This document shows positions 9,588 through 17,853 of a stretch of 64,000 nt of DNA, in pieces; the stretch's first letter is position 1; each line of letters begins with the position of its first letter. The notes below the pieces were generated by a model, which had not been told where the DNA came from, ran no database searches, and saw only the letters and a program-made list of their open reading frames with translations. A program made the position numbers and the translations under genes. The stretch spans positions 122,484 to 186,483 of the forward strand of contig NZ_PDYG01000134.1 in NCBI RefSeq assembly GCF_002735305.1, read 5' to 3'. Source of the stretch: Agathobacter ruminis (GTDB lineage: Bacteria > Bacillota > Clostridia > Lachnospirales > Lachnospiraceae).

Positions 9588-10766
9588 ATGAAGATAAAGA
9601 CGAAGCTGATAATTTCATTTTGTATTATTATTTTGGTGCCGGTCATTCTGTTTAGTTTGATCTCGGGGGCGATTTATGCGCAGCAGATCCGGGAACTGAC
9701 GAATCTGGCGAAGGAGAATTTGCAGGCCAGACAGATGTTTAACACACTGGTGCTGTATATTGTATGTATTCTGGTATTCACGGCGGTACTGTTGCTGCTG
9801 TGGGTATACAGGAGCATCATTACGCCGATTCGCAAGTTGAGAAATGCGGCAGACAATATCAAAGAGGGCAATCTGGACTTTTGCGTCGATGTCAGCGGTG
9901 CCGATGAAATCGGTGAACTGGGCGAGGCTTTTGAAAGTATGCGCCGACAGCTGAAAGACAATGCGGAGGAAAAGCTGCGGGATGAGCAGGAGAGCCGCGC
10001 ACTGATCAGCAATATTGCGCATGATCTGAAGACGCCGATCACGGCGGTGAAAGGATACGCGGAAGGCATTCTCGACGGTGTCGCCAATACGCCGGAAAAG
10101 GTGGACAAATATGTACGAACCATTTACAATAAGGCGACAGAGATGAATACGCTCATCAATGAGCTGACATTGTATTCAAAGATTGACACGAACCGCATTC
10201 CATATAATTTTGCAAAAATCCATGTGGCCGATTATTTCAACGACTGTATTGAAGAAATCGGAATGGATCTGGAATCGCGCTCAATCGCGCTGTCCTATTA
10301 CAATTATGTGACGGAAGATGTGCAGATTATTGCGGATCCGGAGCAGTTGCGACGCGTCATCAGCAATATCATCAGCAATTCCGTAAAATACATGGACAAG
10401 GCGAATGGTGTGATCAATTTCCGCATCAAGGATGTCGGTGATTTTATTCAGGTTGAGATTGAGGACAACGGACGTGGCATCGCGGCACATGACCTGCCGT
10501 ATGTGTTCGACCGGTTCTTCCGCGCGGATGCGTCGCGCAATTCTGCAACGGGTGGAAGCGGAATCGGTTTGTCCATTGTCAAAAAGATTATCGAAGATCA
10601 CGGTGGCAAAATCTGGGCGACCAGCATCGAAGGACAGGGGACAACCATGGTATTTGTCATTCGCAAATATCAGGAAACCATTATGAACGAGACAGCGGTC
10701 AATGACGAAGATGACGAATATCGCGATGCGGAATATACAACCGTAGAGGACAGGAGGACAAAATGA
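9588..10766 (+). CDS. Sensor histidine kinase
   Basis: A 392-residue membrane kinase. Two membrane helices (about 7-29 and 52-75) enclose an extracellular loop of only some 22 residues, so it has no true sensor domain and may sense within the membrane. Next come a HAMP linker (about 76-128), the phosphoacceptor helix SNIAHDLKTP with His145, and a HATPase_c domain with N box NIISNSVKYM, G1 DNGRGI, an FDRFFR F-box and G2 GGSGIGLSI. The C-terminal 30 residues are acidic and unusual. It overlaps the response-regulator gene by four bases (ATGA). Kinase-first order is the reverse of most OmpR-type operons. The signal is unknown. Confidence 0.92.
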   Translation: MKIKTKLIISFCIIILVPVILFSLISGAIYAQQIRELTNLAKENLQARQMFNTLVLYIVCILVFTAVLLLLWVYRSIITPIRKLRNAADNIKEGNLDFCVDVSGADEIGELGEAFESMRRQLKDNAEEKLRDEQESRALISNIAHDLKTPITAVKGYAEGILDGVANTPEKVDKYVRTIYNKATEMNTLINELTLYSKIDTNRIPYNFAKIHVADYFNDCIEEIGMDLESRSIALSYYNYVTEDVQIIADPEQLRRVISNIISNSVKYMDKANGVINFRIKDVGDFIQVEIEDNGRGIAAHDLPYVFDRFFRADASRNSATGGSGIGLSIVKKIIEDHGGKIWATSIEGQGTTMVFVIRKYQETIMNETAVNDEDDEYRDAEYTTVEDRRTK

Positions 10767-11452
10767 GTAAAGTTTTGATTATAGAAGACGAAGTAGATAT
10801 TGCAAATCTGGAAAAAGATTATCTGGAATTATCCGGGTTTGAAGTCGAGATGGAGCATGACGGACAGCGCGGTCTGGCACGGGCACTCTCAGAAGATTAT
10901 GACATGTTCATTTTGGATCTGATGCTGCCGGGGATGGATGGATTTGAAATTTGCAAAGAGATCCGCGAGCGTAAGAATACGCCGATTCTGATGGTGTCTG
11001 CCAAGAAGGATGACATTGATAAGATCCGCGGTCTCGGCCTCGGTGCGGATGATTATATTACCAAGCCGTTCTCGCCGAGTGAGCTGGTGGCAAGAGTCAA
11101 AGCACATCTTGCGCGCTATGAGCGTTTGATTGGAACCAATGTCGAAGAGAATAACATTGTTGAGATTCGCGGAATCAAGATTGACAAGACAGCGCGTCGC
11201 GTCTGGATCAACGGCGAAGAAAAGCAATTTACCACCAAAGAGTTCGATCTGCTGACATTTCTTGCGGAACATCCGAACCATGTCTATTCCAAGGAAGAAC
11301 TGTTCCGTGAAATCTGGGATATGGAGTCAGTGGGAGATATCGCAACCGTCACGGTACATATCAAAAAAATCCGCGAAAAAATCGAGCTCGATACTGCAAA
11401 GCCACAGTATGTTGAGACCATCTGGGGCGTAGGCTATCGCTTCAAATTATAG
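10763..11452 (+). CDS. OmpR/PhoB-family response regulator
   Basis: A 229-residue DNA-binding regulator, the partner of the overlapping kinase. The receiver domain (about 1-120) has acidic Glu8-Asp9-Glu10, phosphoacceptor Asp52 in LDLMLPGMDG, and the TKPF lysine near 102. The C-terminal winged helix (about 130-229) ends with the family pattern TVTVHIKKIREKIE...ETIWGVGYRFKL. AGGAGG precedes the ATG by five bases, so translation does not depend on coupling alone. It would activate or repress promoters after phosphorylation; the targets are not deducible. Confidence 0.95.
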   Translation: MSKVLIIEDEVDIANLEKDYLELSGFEVEMEHDGQRGLARALSEDYDMFILDLMLPGMDGFEICKEIRERKNTPILMVSAKKDDIDKIRGLGLGADDYITKPFSPSELVARVKAHLARYERLIGTNVEENNIVEIRGIKIDKTARRVWINGEEKQFTTKEFDLLTFLAEHPNHVYSKEELFREIWDMESVGDIATVTVHIKKIREKIELDTAKPQYVETIWGVGYRFKL

Positions 11453-11468
11453 ACGGGAGAATATACAG

Positions 11469-13496
11469 TTGGAAATCATATATGAAGATGATGCGATTAT
11501 CGTCTGTTATAAACCGGCCGGCGTGCCGACACAGACGAAGCGACTCGGACAACAGGATATGGAGAGCCTGCTCAAAAATTATCGCGTCAGGAATCATGAA
11601 CAGCCCTATATCGGAGTCGTTCACAGGCTGGATCAACCGGTGGAGGGCGTGATGGTGTTTGCCAAAACACCACAGGCTGCTGCAGATTTGTCGGCACAGG
11701 TACAAAAGCGAACCATCGGAAAATGCTATCTGGCACTCGGAATTCGTGACGAAGGCGCCAGGATGCTCACCAAAGGGCAGAGCGGTTCGCTGACCGACTT
11801 TTTGGTTTTTTCACAGAAAGAAAATTTATCACGCATTATTACAGAACAGCAGGCGAAGTCTGCCGGTGCAAAAAAGGCAATGCTGGATTATCAAATCATG
11901 GATGTGCGCAGTCTGGATGGACAGACTGCGGCTTTGTTTGATATCACGCTTCATACCGGTCGCCATCACCAGATCAGGGCACAATTGTCACATCTGGGAT
12001 ATCCGCTGTACGGAGATCAAAAATACGGGAATGCAGCGGGAAAGACCGCATTGGCACTTTGCTCTTACCGGATTGCTTTTTCACATCCGGTGACAGGAAA
12101 AGAGATGGATTTTGTGATTGAACCACAACATCCGCTTTTGCAGCGCAACAGGATGAACATGCAATTGCCGGCTGATGTGGAAAATATAATACAGACATTG
12201 GAGAACGCCGGATTCGAGGGCTATGCCGTGGGAGGTTGCGTGCGTGATACACTTTTGGGACGCGTTCCAAAAGACTGGGATATCACGACATCGGCAAAAC
12301 CGCAGGAAGTCAAGGCGCTCTTTTCGCATACGATTGACACGGGAATTCAGCATGGTACGGTTACCGTGATGCAAAACCATGTGGGATACGAAGTGACAAC
12401 TTACCGGATTGACGGTGAATATGAGGATGCACGCCATCCGAAAGAAGTGACGTTTACATCCAGCCTGGCGGAGGATTTGCGCCGGCGCGATTTTACCATC
12501 AATGCGATGGCCTACAGTCATTCGACGGGACTGGTGGACCTGTTTGATGGCGAAAAGGATTTGAGAGAACACCGGATTCGCTGTGTCGGGAATGCAACGG
12601 AGCGCTTTTCGGAGGATGCACTGCGCATGCTTCGCGCAATCCGCTTTTCGGCACAGCTCGGTTTTGAGATAGAACAGGAAACCTGCGATGCAATCCGGGA
12701 ACTTGCCGGAAGCATCCGAAAAATCTCTGCGGAACGTATCGCAACCGAATTGATCAAGACGGTTACGAGTGCGCATCCGGACTATCTGGAAAAGGCTTAT
12801 AAACTTGGACTGACAGCCTATGTGTTGCCGGAATTCGATGCGATGATGCAATGTCCGCAGATGAACCGGAATCATTGTTTTGATGTGGGCACCCATTCCC
12901 TTGTCGGAATGCAGCAGATCCAACCGGAAAAAGATTTGCGTCTGGCAATGCTGTTTCATGATGTGGCCAAGCCGCTTTGCAAAAGTACGGACGAGACAGG
13001 GCAGGAACATTATTACGGACATCCGGAGATGGGCGCAGAAATGACGAAAAAAATATTGCGCCGTCTGAAACTCGATAATGATACCATCGCGCATACCACG
13101 GCCTTGGTGAGATATCATGATGAAAGACCGGAGTTGACGGACAGGACACTGCGACACTTCCTCAATCAGATTGGCGTGGAGCTTTTGCCGGATCTGATTG
13201 CAATCAAGCGGGCGGATATCCTTGCACAAAGCGAATATCTGCGCAAGGAAAAGCTGGAATATCTCTCACAGCTTGAAAGTCTCTGTGCAGGCATTCTTGC
13301 GCGAAATGAGTGTGTGTCACTCGCAGGGCTGGCTGTAAACGGCAAAGACCTGCTTGCACTGGGGATTCCGCAGGGAAAACAAATTGGTGCAATATTAAAA
13401 TATCTGCTGATGATTGTTTTGGACCATCCGGCAGAGAATACCAAAGAGCATTTGATGGAGATGGCAGAAAGATATGAAAAGAATCTCGAAGAATAG
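11469..13496 (+). CDS. RluA-type pseudouridine synthase fused to CCA tRNA nucleotidyltransferase
   Basis: One open frame of 675 residues joins two RNA enzymes. Residues 1-225 are a pseudouridine synthase: VHRLDQPVEG with catalytic Asp55, and GRHHQIRAQLSHLGYPLYGD. Residues about 229-675 are a class II CCA-adding enzyme or poly(A) polymerase: YAVGGCVRD, the metal-binding DWD (269-271), RRDFTINAMA, and RMLRAIRFSAQLGFEIE, followed by an HD domain (LFHDVAKP...HPEMGAEM). The start is a TTG with GGGAG eleven bases upstream, which gives the family's YEDDAIIVCYKPAG beginning. Internal ATGs at 12153 and 12159 sit where a separate CCA enzyme would begin, but lack a good ribosome site. The stop lies within the next gene. 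Confidence 0.9.
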   Translation: MEIIYEDDAIIVCYKPAGVPTQTKRLGQQDMESLLKNYRVRNHEQPYIGVVHRLDQPVEGVMVFAKTPQAAADLSAQVQKRTIGKCYLALGIRDEGARMLTKGQSGSLTDFLVFSQKENLSRIITEQQAKSAGAKKAMLDYQIMDVRSLDGQTAALFDITLHTGRHHQIRAQLSHLGYPLYGDQKYGNAAGKTALALCSYRIAFSHPVTGKEMDFVIEPQHPLLQRNRMNMQLPADVENIIQTLENAGFEGYAVGGCVRDTLLGRVPKDWDITTSAKPQEVKALFSHTIDTGIQHGTVTVMQNHVGYEVTTYRIDGEYEDARHPKEVTFTSSLAEDLRRRDFTINAMAYSHSTGLVDLFDGEKDLREHRIRCVGNATERFSEDALRMLRAIRFSAQLGFEIEQETCDAIRELAGSIRKISAERIATELIKTVTSAHPDYLEKAYKLGLTAYVLPEFDAMMQCPQMNRNHCFDVGTHSLVGMQQIQPEKDLRLAMLFHDVAKPLCKSTDETGQEHYYGHPEMGAEMTKKILRRLKLDNDTIAHTTALVRYHDERPELTDRTLRHFLNQIGVELLPDLIAIKRADILAQSEYLRKEKLEYLSQLESLCAGILARNECVSLAGLAVNGKDLLALGIPQGKQIGAILKYLLMIVLDHPAENTKEHLMEMAERYEKNLEE

Positions 13497-14667
13497 GCTG
13501 ATGTGGATTGCTGTCTGCATATTGACGCTTGTCCTGTCTGCATGTGGCAAACAATCACTGGATAAGCTGGGCGAGGGTGGTTACCATTATTATTATCCGT
13601 CCACACAACAGGATGGTACACAGGTGGCGGAGCGCGAAAAGGAAGACATTCTCTATATGATTGTCGCCAATGATACGGTACATGAGCTGATTCATGTCTA
13701 TTGTTATGACAATGGGATGCAATATCAGTATCATTACGGCCTTTTCACCGATTTTCTCGACAAATACGGCAATACCGACTCGGCAGCACAGTTTACTCCG
13801 GGGCGTGTCGTATGGCTCGGCAGCACGGATGAGGAAGGTAAATTAAAAGAACTCGGGATTTCCGACCGTGTATGGGAATATAAAGATATCACGCGATTTG
13901 AAACCAATCCGGAAGAAGGACAGCTGAAAATCGCGGATAGTCTGTATTCGTACGGAAGTGATGCAATTACCTTCAGCAACGATTCCCAGGTGGAATTTGA
14001 CAGCATTACGAAGGATGACACGCTTGCGGTCGTCGGAATCGGCAAAAAAATCCTTTCCGTATCGGTGACAACAGGTCACGGAACCCTTCAGCTGGCCAAT
14101 ACGACATTGTTTGATGACAGCTATCTGCAGGTGGGGGAGAAGATTTTTGTCCGGATCACACCGGATATGAGTCTGGATCTACCGGAGGGACAATATCGTC
14201 TGGCGGTCGCAAATGATGGCTGGGGTGGCACCAAAGACATCAAAATCAAACGCGGCAAGACTACAAAAGTCGACCTCGACAAGATGAAAGGTAAGGGCCC
14301 GAAGTATGGAAAAGTACTGTTTTCCATCAATCCGGAGGGCGCAATTTTGTATCTTGATGGTCAGCCGGTCGACTATTCACAGCCGATTTCGCTTAAGTAC
14401 GGAAAACACAGTTTGTCAGTTGTGACGGAAGAATATGATGACTGGGAGCGTACGCTCTATGTAAATTCGCCGGAAGCAACCATAATAATTAAGGTTACCG
14501 ACGAGGAAACACCTGCTCCGAGCACGCAGGTTGTAGAGGCTCCAAAACCGCCAAAAACCACAGAATCAGCGGATTCACAGGGGTCGAGCGAAACGTCGAC
14601 TGAGCAGAACCCGGATTTGTATAAATACCTTTCCGATTATTTGTCAACCCTTTCTTTAAGAGATTAA
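13474..14667 (+). CDS. PEGA-domain lipoprotein
   Basis: A 397-residue surface lipoprotein: signal helix MWIAVCILTLVL then lipobox LSAC (Cys about 24). The middle (about 50-250) is of unrecognised fold, and residues about 285-345 form a PEGA-like domain (KVLFSINPEGAILYLDGQPVD...LKYGKHSLSVVTEEYDDWERTLYV), a small beta fold seen in surface proteins. The tail is Pro/Thr/Ser-rich. The gene starts 23 bases inside the preceding fusion gene, so the two are translationally linked. Substrate or partner unknown; a role in envelope maintenance is only inferred. Confidence 0.75.
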   Translation: MKRISKNRLMWIAVCILTLVLSACGKQSLDKLGEGGYHYYYPSTQQDGTQVAEREKEDILYMIVANDTVHELIHVYCYDNGMQYQYHYGLFTDFLDKYGNTDSAAQFTPGRVVWLGSTDEEGKLKELGISDRVWEYKDITRFETNPEEGQLKIADSLYSYGSDAITFSNDSQVEFDSITKDDTLAVVGIGKKILSVSVTTGHGTLQLANTTLFDDSYLQVGEKIFVRITPDMSLDLPEGQYRLAVANDGWGGTKDIKIKRGKTTKVDLDKMKGKGPKYGKVLFSINPEGAILYLDGQPVDYSQPISLKYGKHSLSVVTEEYDDWERTLYVNSPEATIIIKVTDEETPAPSTQVVEAPKPPKTTESADSQGSSETSTEQNPDLYKYLSDYLSTLSLRD

Positions 14668-14714
14668 TAAATTTGTAAAATCTCTACAAACCCTTGAAAA
14701 ATGGGCACTTTTCC

Positions 14715-14743
14715 TTGACAAACAGGTCGAAAATTAGTATAAA
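14715..14743 (+). promoter_or_regulatory. Strong SigA-type promoter of the HU gene
   Basis: Consensus TTGACA (14715-14720), 17-bp spacer, TATAAA (14738-14743), consistent with high expression of a nucleoid protein. Confidence 0.85.
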
Positions 14744-14786
14744 TAGTTTTGTAATAAATTTAGTTAATCCAGAGGAGGAATTTAAC

Positions 14787-15059
14787 ATGAACAAAGCAGA
14801 ATTAGTTGCAGCTATCGCTGAGAAGGCTGAAGTATCTAAGAAGGATGCTGAGGCAGCTGTTAAAGCTTTTACCGAAGTTGTATCAGAAGAGTTAAAGAAG
14901 GGTGAGAAGATCCAGTTAGTTGGATTCGGAACTTTCGAAGTTTCTGAAAGAGCAGCTCGTACCGGACGTAACCCACAGACTGGTAAGGAAATCACCATCC
15001 CAGCTTCTAAGGCTCCTAAGTTCAAGGCTGGTAAGGCTTTAAAGGATTCTATCAACTAA
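14787..15059 (+). CDS. hup: DNA-binding protein HU
   Basis: A 90-residue histone-like nucleoid protein, exactly family length. It starts [22 protein letters not shown] and contains the GFGTFEV strand and the [11 protein letters not shown] arm tip that intercalates DNA, ending [18 protein letters not shown] lies before the ATG at 14787. Codon choice (GCT, AAG, GTT, TCT) differs from neighbours and looks optimised for high expression. It binds and bends DNA without sequence specificity as a dimer. A strong promoter and its own terminator make it a separate unit. Confidence 0.97.
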   Translation: MNKAELVAAIAEKAEVSKKDAEAAVKAFTEVVSEELKKGEKIQLVGFGTFEVSERAARTGRNPQTGKEITIPASKAPKFKAGKALKDSIN

Positions 15060-15095
15060 TCTAATTAGATAGAGAGTTCATTATGAAAAGGGAAG

Positions 15096-15125
15096 GAGAT
15101 CGGTTTATCCGGTCTCTTTTTTTGT
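15096..15125 (+). terminator. Intrinsic terminator after the HU gene
   Basis: Eight-bp stem 15096-15103 / 15109-15116 (one T-G pair), five-base loop, T-run to about 15125. Confidence 0.9.
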
Positions 15126-15142
15126 GCATGAATGGGAGAATA

Positions 15143-15151
15143 TGATATAAT
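15143..15151 (+). promoter_or_regulatory. Extended -10 promoter for rqcP-divIC
   Basis: TGATATAAT at 15143-15151; no clear -35 box. The start site would be near 15158, about 26 bases before rqcP. Confidence 0.55.
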
Positions 15152-15183
15152 AAGAAAAATAGATTGAATGTTGGAGGAAAATG

Positions 15184-15429
15184 ATGAGACTGGACAAGTT
15201 TTTGAAAGTATCCAGATTGATTAAGAGACGCAGTGTTGCAAACGAAGCCTGCGATAACGGACGAGTTATGGTCAACGGTAAGGTGGCAAAGGCATCTGTC
15301 AATGTTAAGGTTGGCGATATTATTGAGATTGCATTTGGACAGCGCACCGTGAAAGCCAGAGTGCTGGCCCTGGCGGATACCACCAAAAAGGAAGAAGCAA
15401 AGGAATTATTTGAGTATCTTGCAGAATAA
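15184..15429 (+). CDS. rqcP: RqcP (YabO), S4-domain ribosome quality-control protein
   Basis: An 81-residue protein that is almost entirely one S4 RNA-binding domain: MRLDKFLKVSRLIKRRSVANEA, GRVMVNGKVAKASVNVKVGD, and the closing DTTKKEEA typical of the YabO family. In Bacillus this protein acts with RqcH on stalled 50S subunits to add alanine tails. Of two adjacent ATGs the second (15184) is chosen: GGAGG is then six bases away and the product matches homologues starting MRLDKF. It sits between the HU and divIC genes as in Bacillus, but the sporulation genes yabP and yabQ that often follow are missing. Confidence 0.92.
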   Translation: MRLDKFLKVSRLIKRRSVANEACDNGRVMVNGKVAKASVNVKVGDIIEIAFGQRTVKARVLALADTTKKEEAKELFEYLAE

Positions 15430-15454
15430 ACCTGAGAAGTTGAGAGGGAGCCGA

Positions 15455-15751
15455 ATGACAGCGCGTAAACATAAAAACCGGCGCGGCGAGAAAATCAGCA
15501 TTGCAATCATTGTATTGCTGTTGCTGGTTGCGATGAATGTGCAGGTTTTTCGTCTGAAACAAAAAGATAAGTCTTATGCGGAGCAGGTAGACAAATTGCA
15601 ACAGCAGCTTGCAGATGAGACAGAACGGGCCAGTGAATTAAAGGAACGTGAAGCCTACATGCAAACACTGCAGTTTGTGGAAGATATGGCAAAAAGCAAA
15701 TTGGGACTTGCATATGAGAATGAAATCATATTCAAAGAAAGCGACGAATAA
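15455..15751 (+). CDS. divIC: DivIC/FtsB-like septum formation initiator
   Basis: A 98-residue bitopic membrane protein: basic N-terminus (TARKHKNRRGEK), one membrane helix (about 17-33), then a coiled coil (about 38-65, KQKDKSYAEQVDKLQQQLADE) and a short extracellular end. This is the DivIC/FtsB layout; such proteins pair with FtsL in the divisome. The ATG at 15455 follows GAGGGAG by five bases. It lies 25 bases after rqcP and 34 before tilS, in the conserved rqcP-divIC-tilS order, which supports the assignment more than sequence alone. Confidence 0.88.
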   Translation: MTARKHKNRRGEKISIAIIVLLLLVAMNVQVFRLKQKDKSYAEQVDKLQQQLADETERASELKEREAYMQTLQFVEDMAKSKLGLAYENEIIFKESDE

Positions 15752-15785
15752 TATTCGCCGCTTCTTTTGCAGATAAAGGTGGGAC

Positions 15786-17285
15786 ATGAAACAACAATTA
15801 CTCGAAACCATTCGAAAATATCATATGATTGCACCGAATGAGACGGTATGCGTGGCAGTGTCGGGCGGTGCAGATTCCGTTGCTTTGCTCTGCGCACTCA
15901 AAGAACTTGAGCCGTGTCTGCAATGCCGGATCACAGCTGTGCATGTGGAGCATGGCATTCGCGGCAACGAGAGCATAAGAGATGCGCAGTTTGTGCAGGA
16001 CCTGTGTGATATGCTGGAGGTTCCGCTGACCGTGCATCATGTCGATGTACCGGAATTTGCAGCAATGCAGGGAATCGGCATTGAGGAAGCGGCCCGCATC
16101 CTTCGCTATCGCGTGTTTGAAAACCTGACAGAGCCGTCTGTGGTGGCACTGGCACATCATAGCGATGATCAGGCGGAAACCGTACTGTTTCAGCTGGCAA
16201 GAGGCACCGGATTGCGCGGCCTCTGCGGCATGCCTCCCGTGCGTGAGCTGACGAATCACATCCGACTGATCCGGCCGATGCTGGGGGTGACACGTGCCCG
16301 GATAGAAGCCTATTTAAAGAAGCAGGGACAAAGCTATTGTACCGATGCGACCAATGAAGATGAGGCTTACAGCCGCAATTATATACGTGCGCAGGTGCTT
16401 CCGGCTTTTGCGGGAATCAATCATCATGCAGCAGTACACATCAGTGAAACGGCCTCGCGCCTGGCTGAGGTCGAGGACTATCTGCAAAGGCAGACCAAAA
16501 CCGCATTTGAGAAAGCTGTCGTAGAAGAATATGAATTTGAAAATCTCTGCGCGGAATTGTCCCTGTCGACCCGCAGACTTTCGCAAATGCATCCGGCGAT
16601 TGCCCGCCGTGTGATTCATATGGCCATTGCGGAATTGCTGCACAGTGCAAAGGACATTGAGGCCGTGCATGTGGATGAAGTCTATCATTTACTGGATCAT
16701 GTCGAAGGTGCGAGTATACAACTGCCGGGATGGATGAAGGTCTATCGGGACAGTGACCTGATTGTTTTTATGAAGGTACCTACACGCGAACTGTATGAGC
16801 AGATGAGCGAAAAAGTGCAGCCTCAGGAACTGATTCCTGTTACGGTTTCGGCGCAGGAGATAAAGATGCTGAAACAGGAACAGACCACAATGCAGATTTT
16901 GCTTTGCAACAGAGAAAACACCGTGGTGAAAAAGCTGACACTTTGCGTGCGTGAGGCTACAAACTGTGCGGATTTGCGCAAAAAGTCATGTACGAAATGT
17001 TTGGATTATGATAAGATTAAAAATGGATTTGTAATTCGAAGCCGTCGGGAATCGGATGCATTTGTCCTGAATGCGAAGGGTGAGCATAAGAATGTAAACC
17101 GTGAATGGATTGATGCCAAGATACCGGAACATCATCGCGGATTGATCCCGATTGTGGCAGGAGAGACGCAGGTTTATGCGATTCTTTCGAATTATGAATA
17201 TAAGGGGCGTGTGTCAGTTGATGCATATGTTTCATCAGATACGACATATGTTCTGGAAATAAAAGAAATACAAGAGGAGAATTGA
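15786..17285 (+). CDS. tilS: tRNA(Ile)-lysidine synthase
   Basis: Converts the wobble cytidine of the CAU-anticodon tRNA-Ile to lysidine so it reads AUA; essential. The 499 residues include the N-type PP-loop SGGADS (26-31), the VHVEHGIRG segment, and ALAHHSDDQAETVLFQLARGTGLRGL, all diagnostic. The C-terminal region (about 390-495) forms the substrate-recognition domain seen in long TilS proteins, with RSRRESDAF. The ATG follows GGTGGG at 15779-15784 with very short spacing, so initiation may be weak. The neighbouring hpt gene starts six bases past the stop, a conserved tilS-hpt-ftsH arrangement. Confidence 0.95.
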   Translation: MKQQLLETIRKYHMIAPNETVCVAVSGGADSVALLCALKELEPCLQCRITAVHVEHGIRGNESIRDAQFVQDLCDMLEVPLTVHHVDVPEFAAMQGIGIEEAARILRYRVFENLTEPSVVALAHHSDDQAETVLFQLARGTGLRGLCGMPPVRELTNHIRLIRPMLGVTRARIEAYLKKQGQSYCTDATNEDEAYSRNYIRAQVLPAFAGINHHAAVHISETASRLAEVEDYLQRQTKTAFEKAVVEEYEFENLCAELSLSTRRLSQMHPAIARRVIHMAIAELLHSAKDIEAVHVDEVYHLLDHVEGASIQLPGWMKVYRDSDLIVFMKVPTRELYEQMSEKVQPQELIPVTVSAQEIKMLKQEQTTMQILLCNRENTVVKKLTLCVREATNCADLRKKSCTKCLDYDKIKNGFVIRSRRESDAFVLNAKGEHKNVNREWIDAKIPEHHRGLIPIVAGETQVYAILSNYEYKGRVSVDAYVSSDTTYVLEIKEIQEEN

Positions 17286-17290
17286 GTGAC

Positions 17291-17827
17291 ATGGATTTAT
17301 CACATCATAAGATTTCTGTTCATCTTTCCGAGCAGGAGATTATTCGCAGAACTGCAGAAATAGGCGCTGCAATCACCAAAAAATTCAAGGGTGAGAGCGT
17401 ATTCCTGGTAGTTATCTTAAAGGGGTCCATTTTCTTTGCAACCGACCTTGCAAAACGCATTGAATTGCCGATGACAATGGATTTTATGACCGTTTCAAGT
17501 TATGGCAGCGGTACAGAATCATCCGGAAATGTACAGATCAAAAAGGATCTCGAGCATTCCATTGAGGGCGAGAATGTCATCATTGTCGAGGATATTATTG
17601 ATTCGGGCAATACACTCAGCCGTCTGATTCCGATGTTAAAGGAACGCAATCCGAAGAGCATGACACTGTGTACACTTTTGGACAAGCCGGATCGCCGCGT
17701 GGCAAAAGAAGTGGTAGTTGATTATACCGGATTTGTCATTCCGGACAAGTTTGTAGTCGGATACGGACTTGATTATGATCAGAGATACCGCAATCTTCCT
17801 TATGTCGGATTTGTGGAAGATATTTAA
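17291..17827 (+). CDS. hpt: Hypoxanthine phosphoribosyltransferase
   Basis: Salvages hypoxanthine or guanine with PRPP to make IMP or GMP. The 178-residue product carries the PRPP-binding loop [14 protein letters not shown] (about 96-109), the flexible-loop SYGSGT, and the C-terminal [21 protein letters not shown] signature. The ATG at 17291 is eleven bases after AGGAG; an in-frame TTG at 17282 would overlap the tilS stop with almost no spacing. The gene lies between tilS and ftsH as in Bacillus. Confidence 0.95.
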   Translation: MDLSHHKISVHLSEQEIIRRTAEIGAAITKKFKGESVFLVVILKGSIFFATDLAKRIELPMTMDFMTVSSYGSGTESSGNVQIKKDLEHSIEGENVIIVEDIIDSGNTLSRLIPMLKERNPKSMTLCTLLDKPDRRVAKEVVVDYTGFVIPDKFVVGYGLDYDQRYRNLPYVGFVEDI

Positions 17828-17853
17828 TTGGACCAGATAAAGGAGAAGCAAGA

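Noticed and set aside
12081..13229. A 382-codon open frame antisense to the RluA/CCA fusion
   Set aside because: Composition shadow of the sense gene, which carries complete catalytic motifs.
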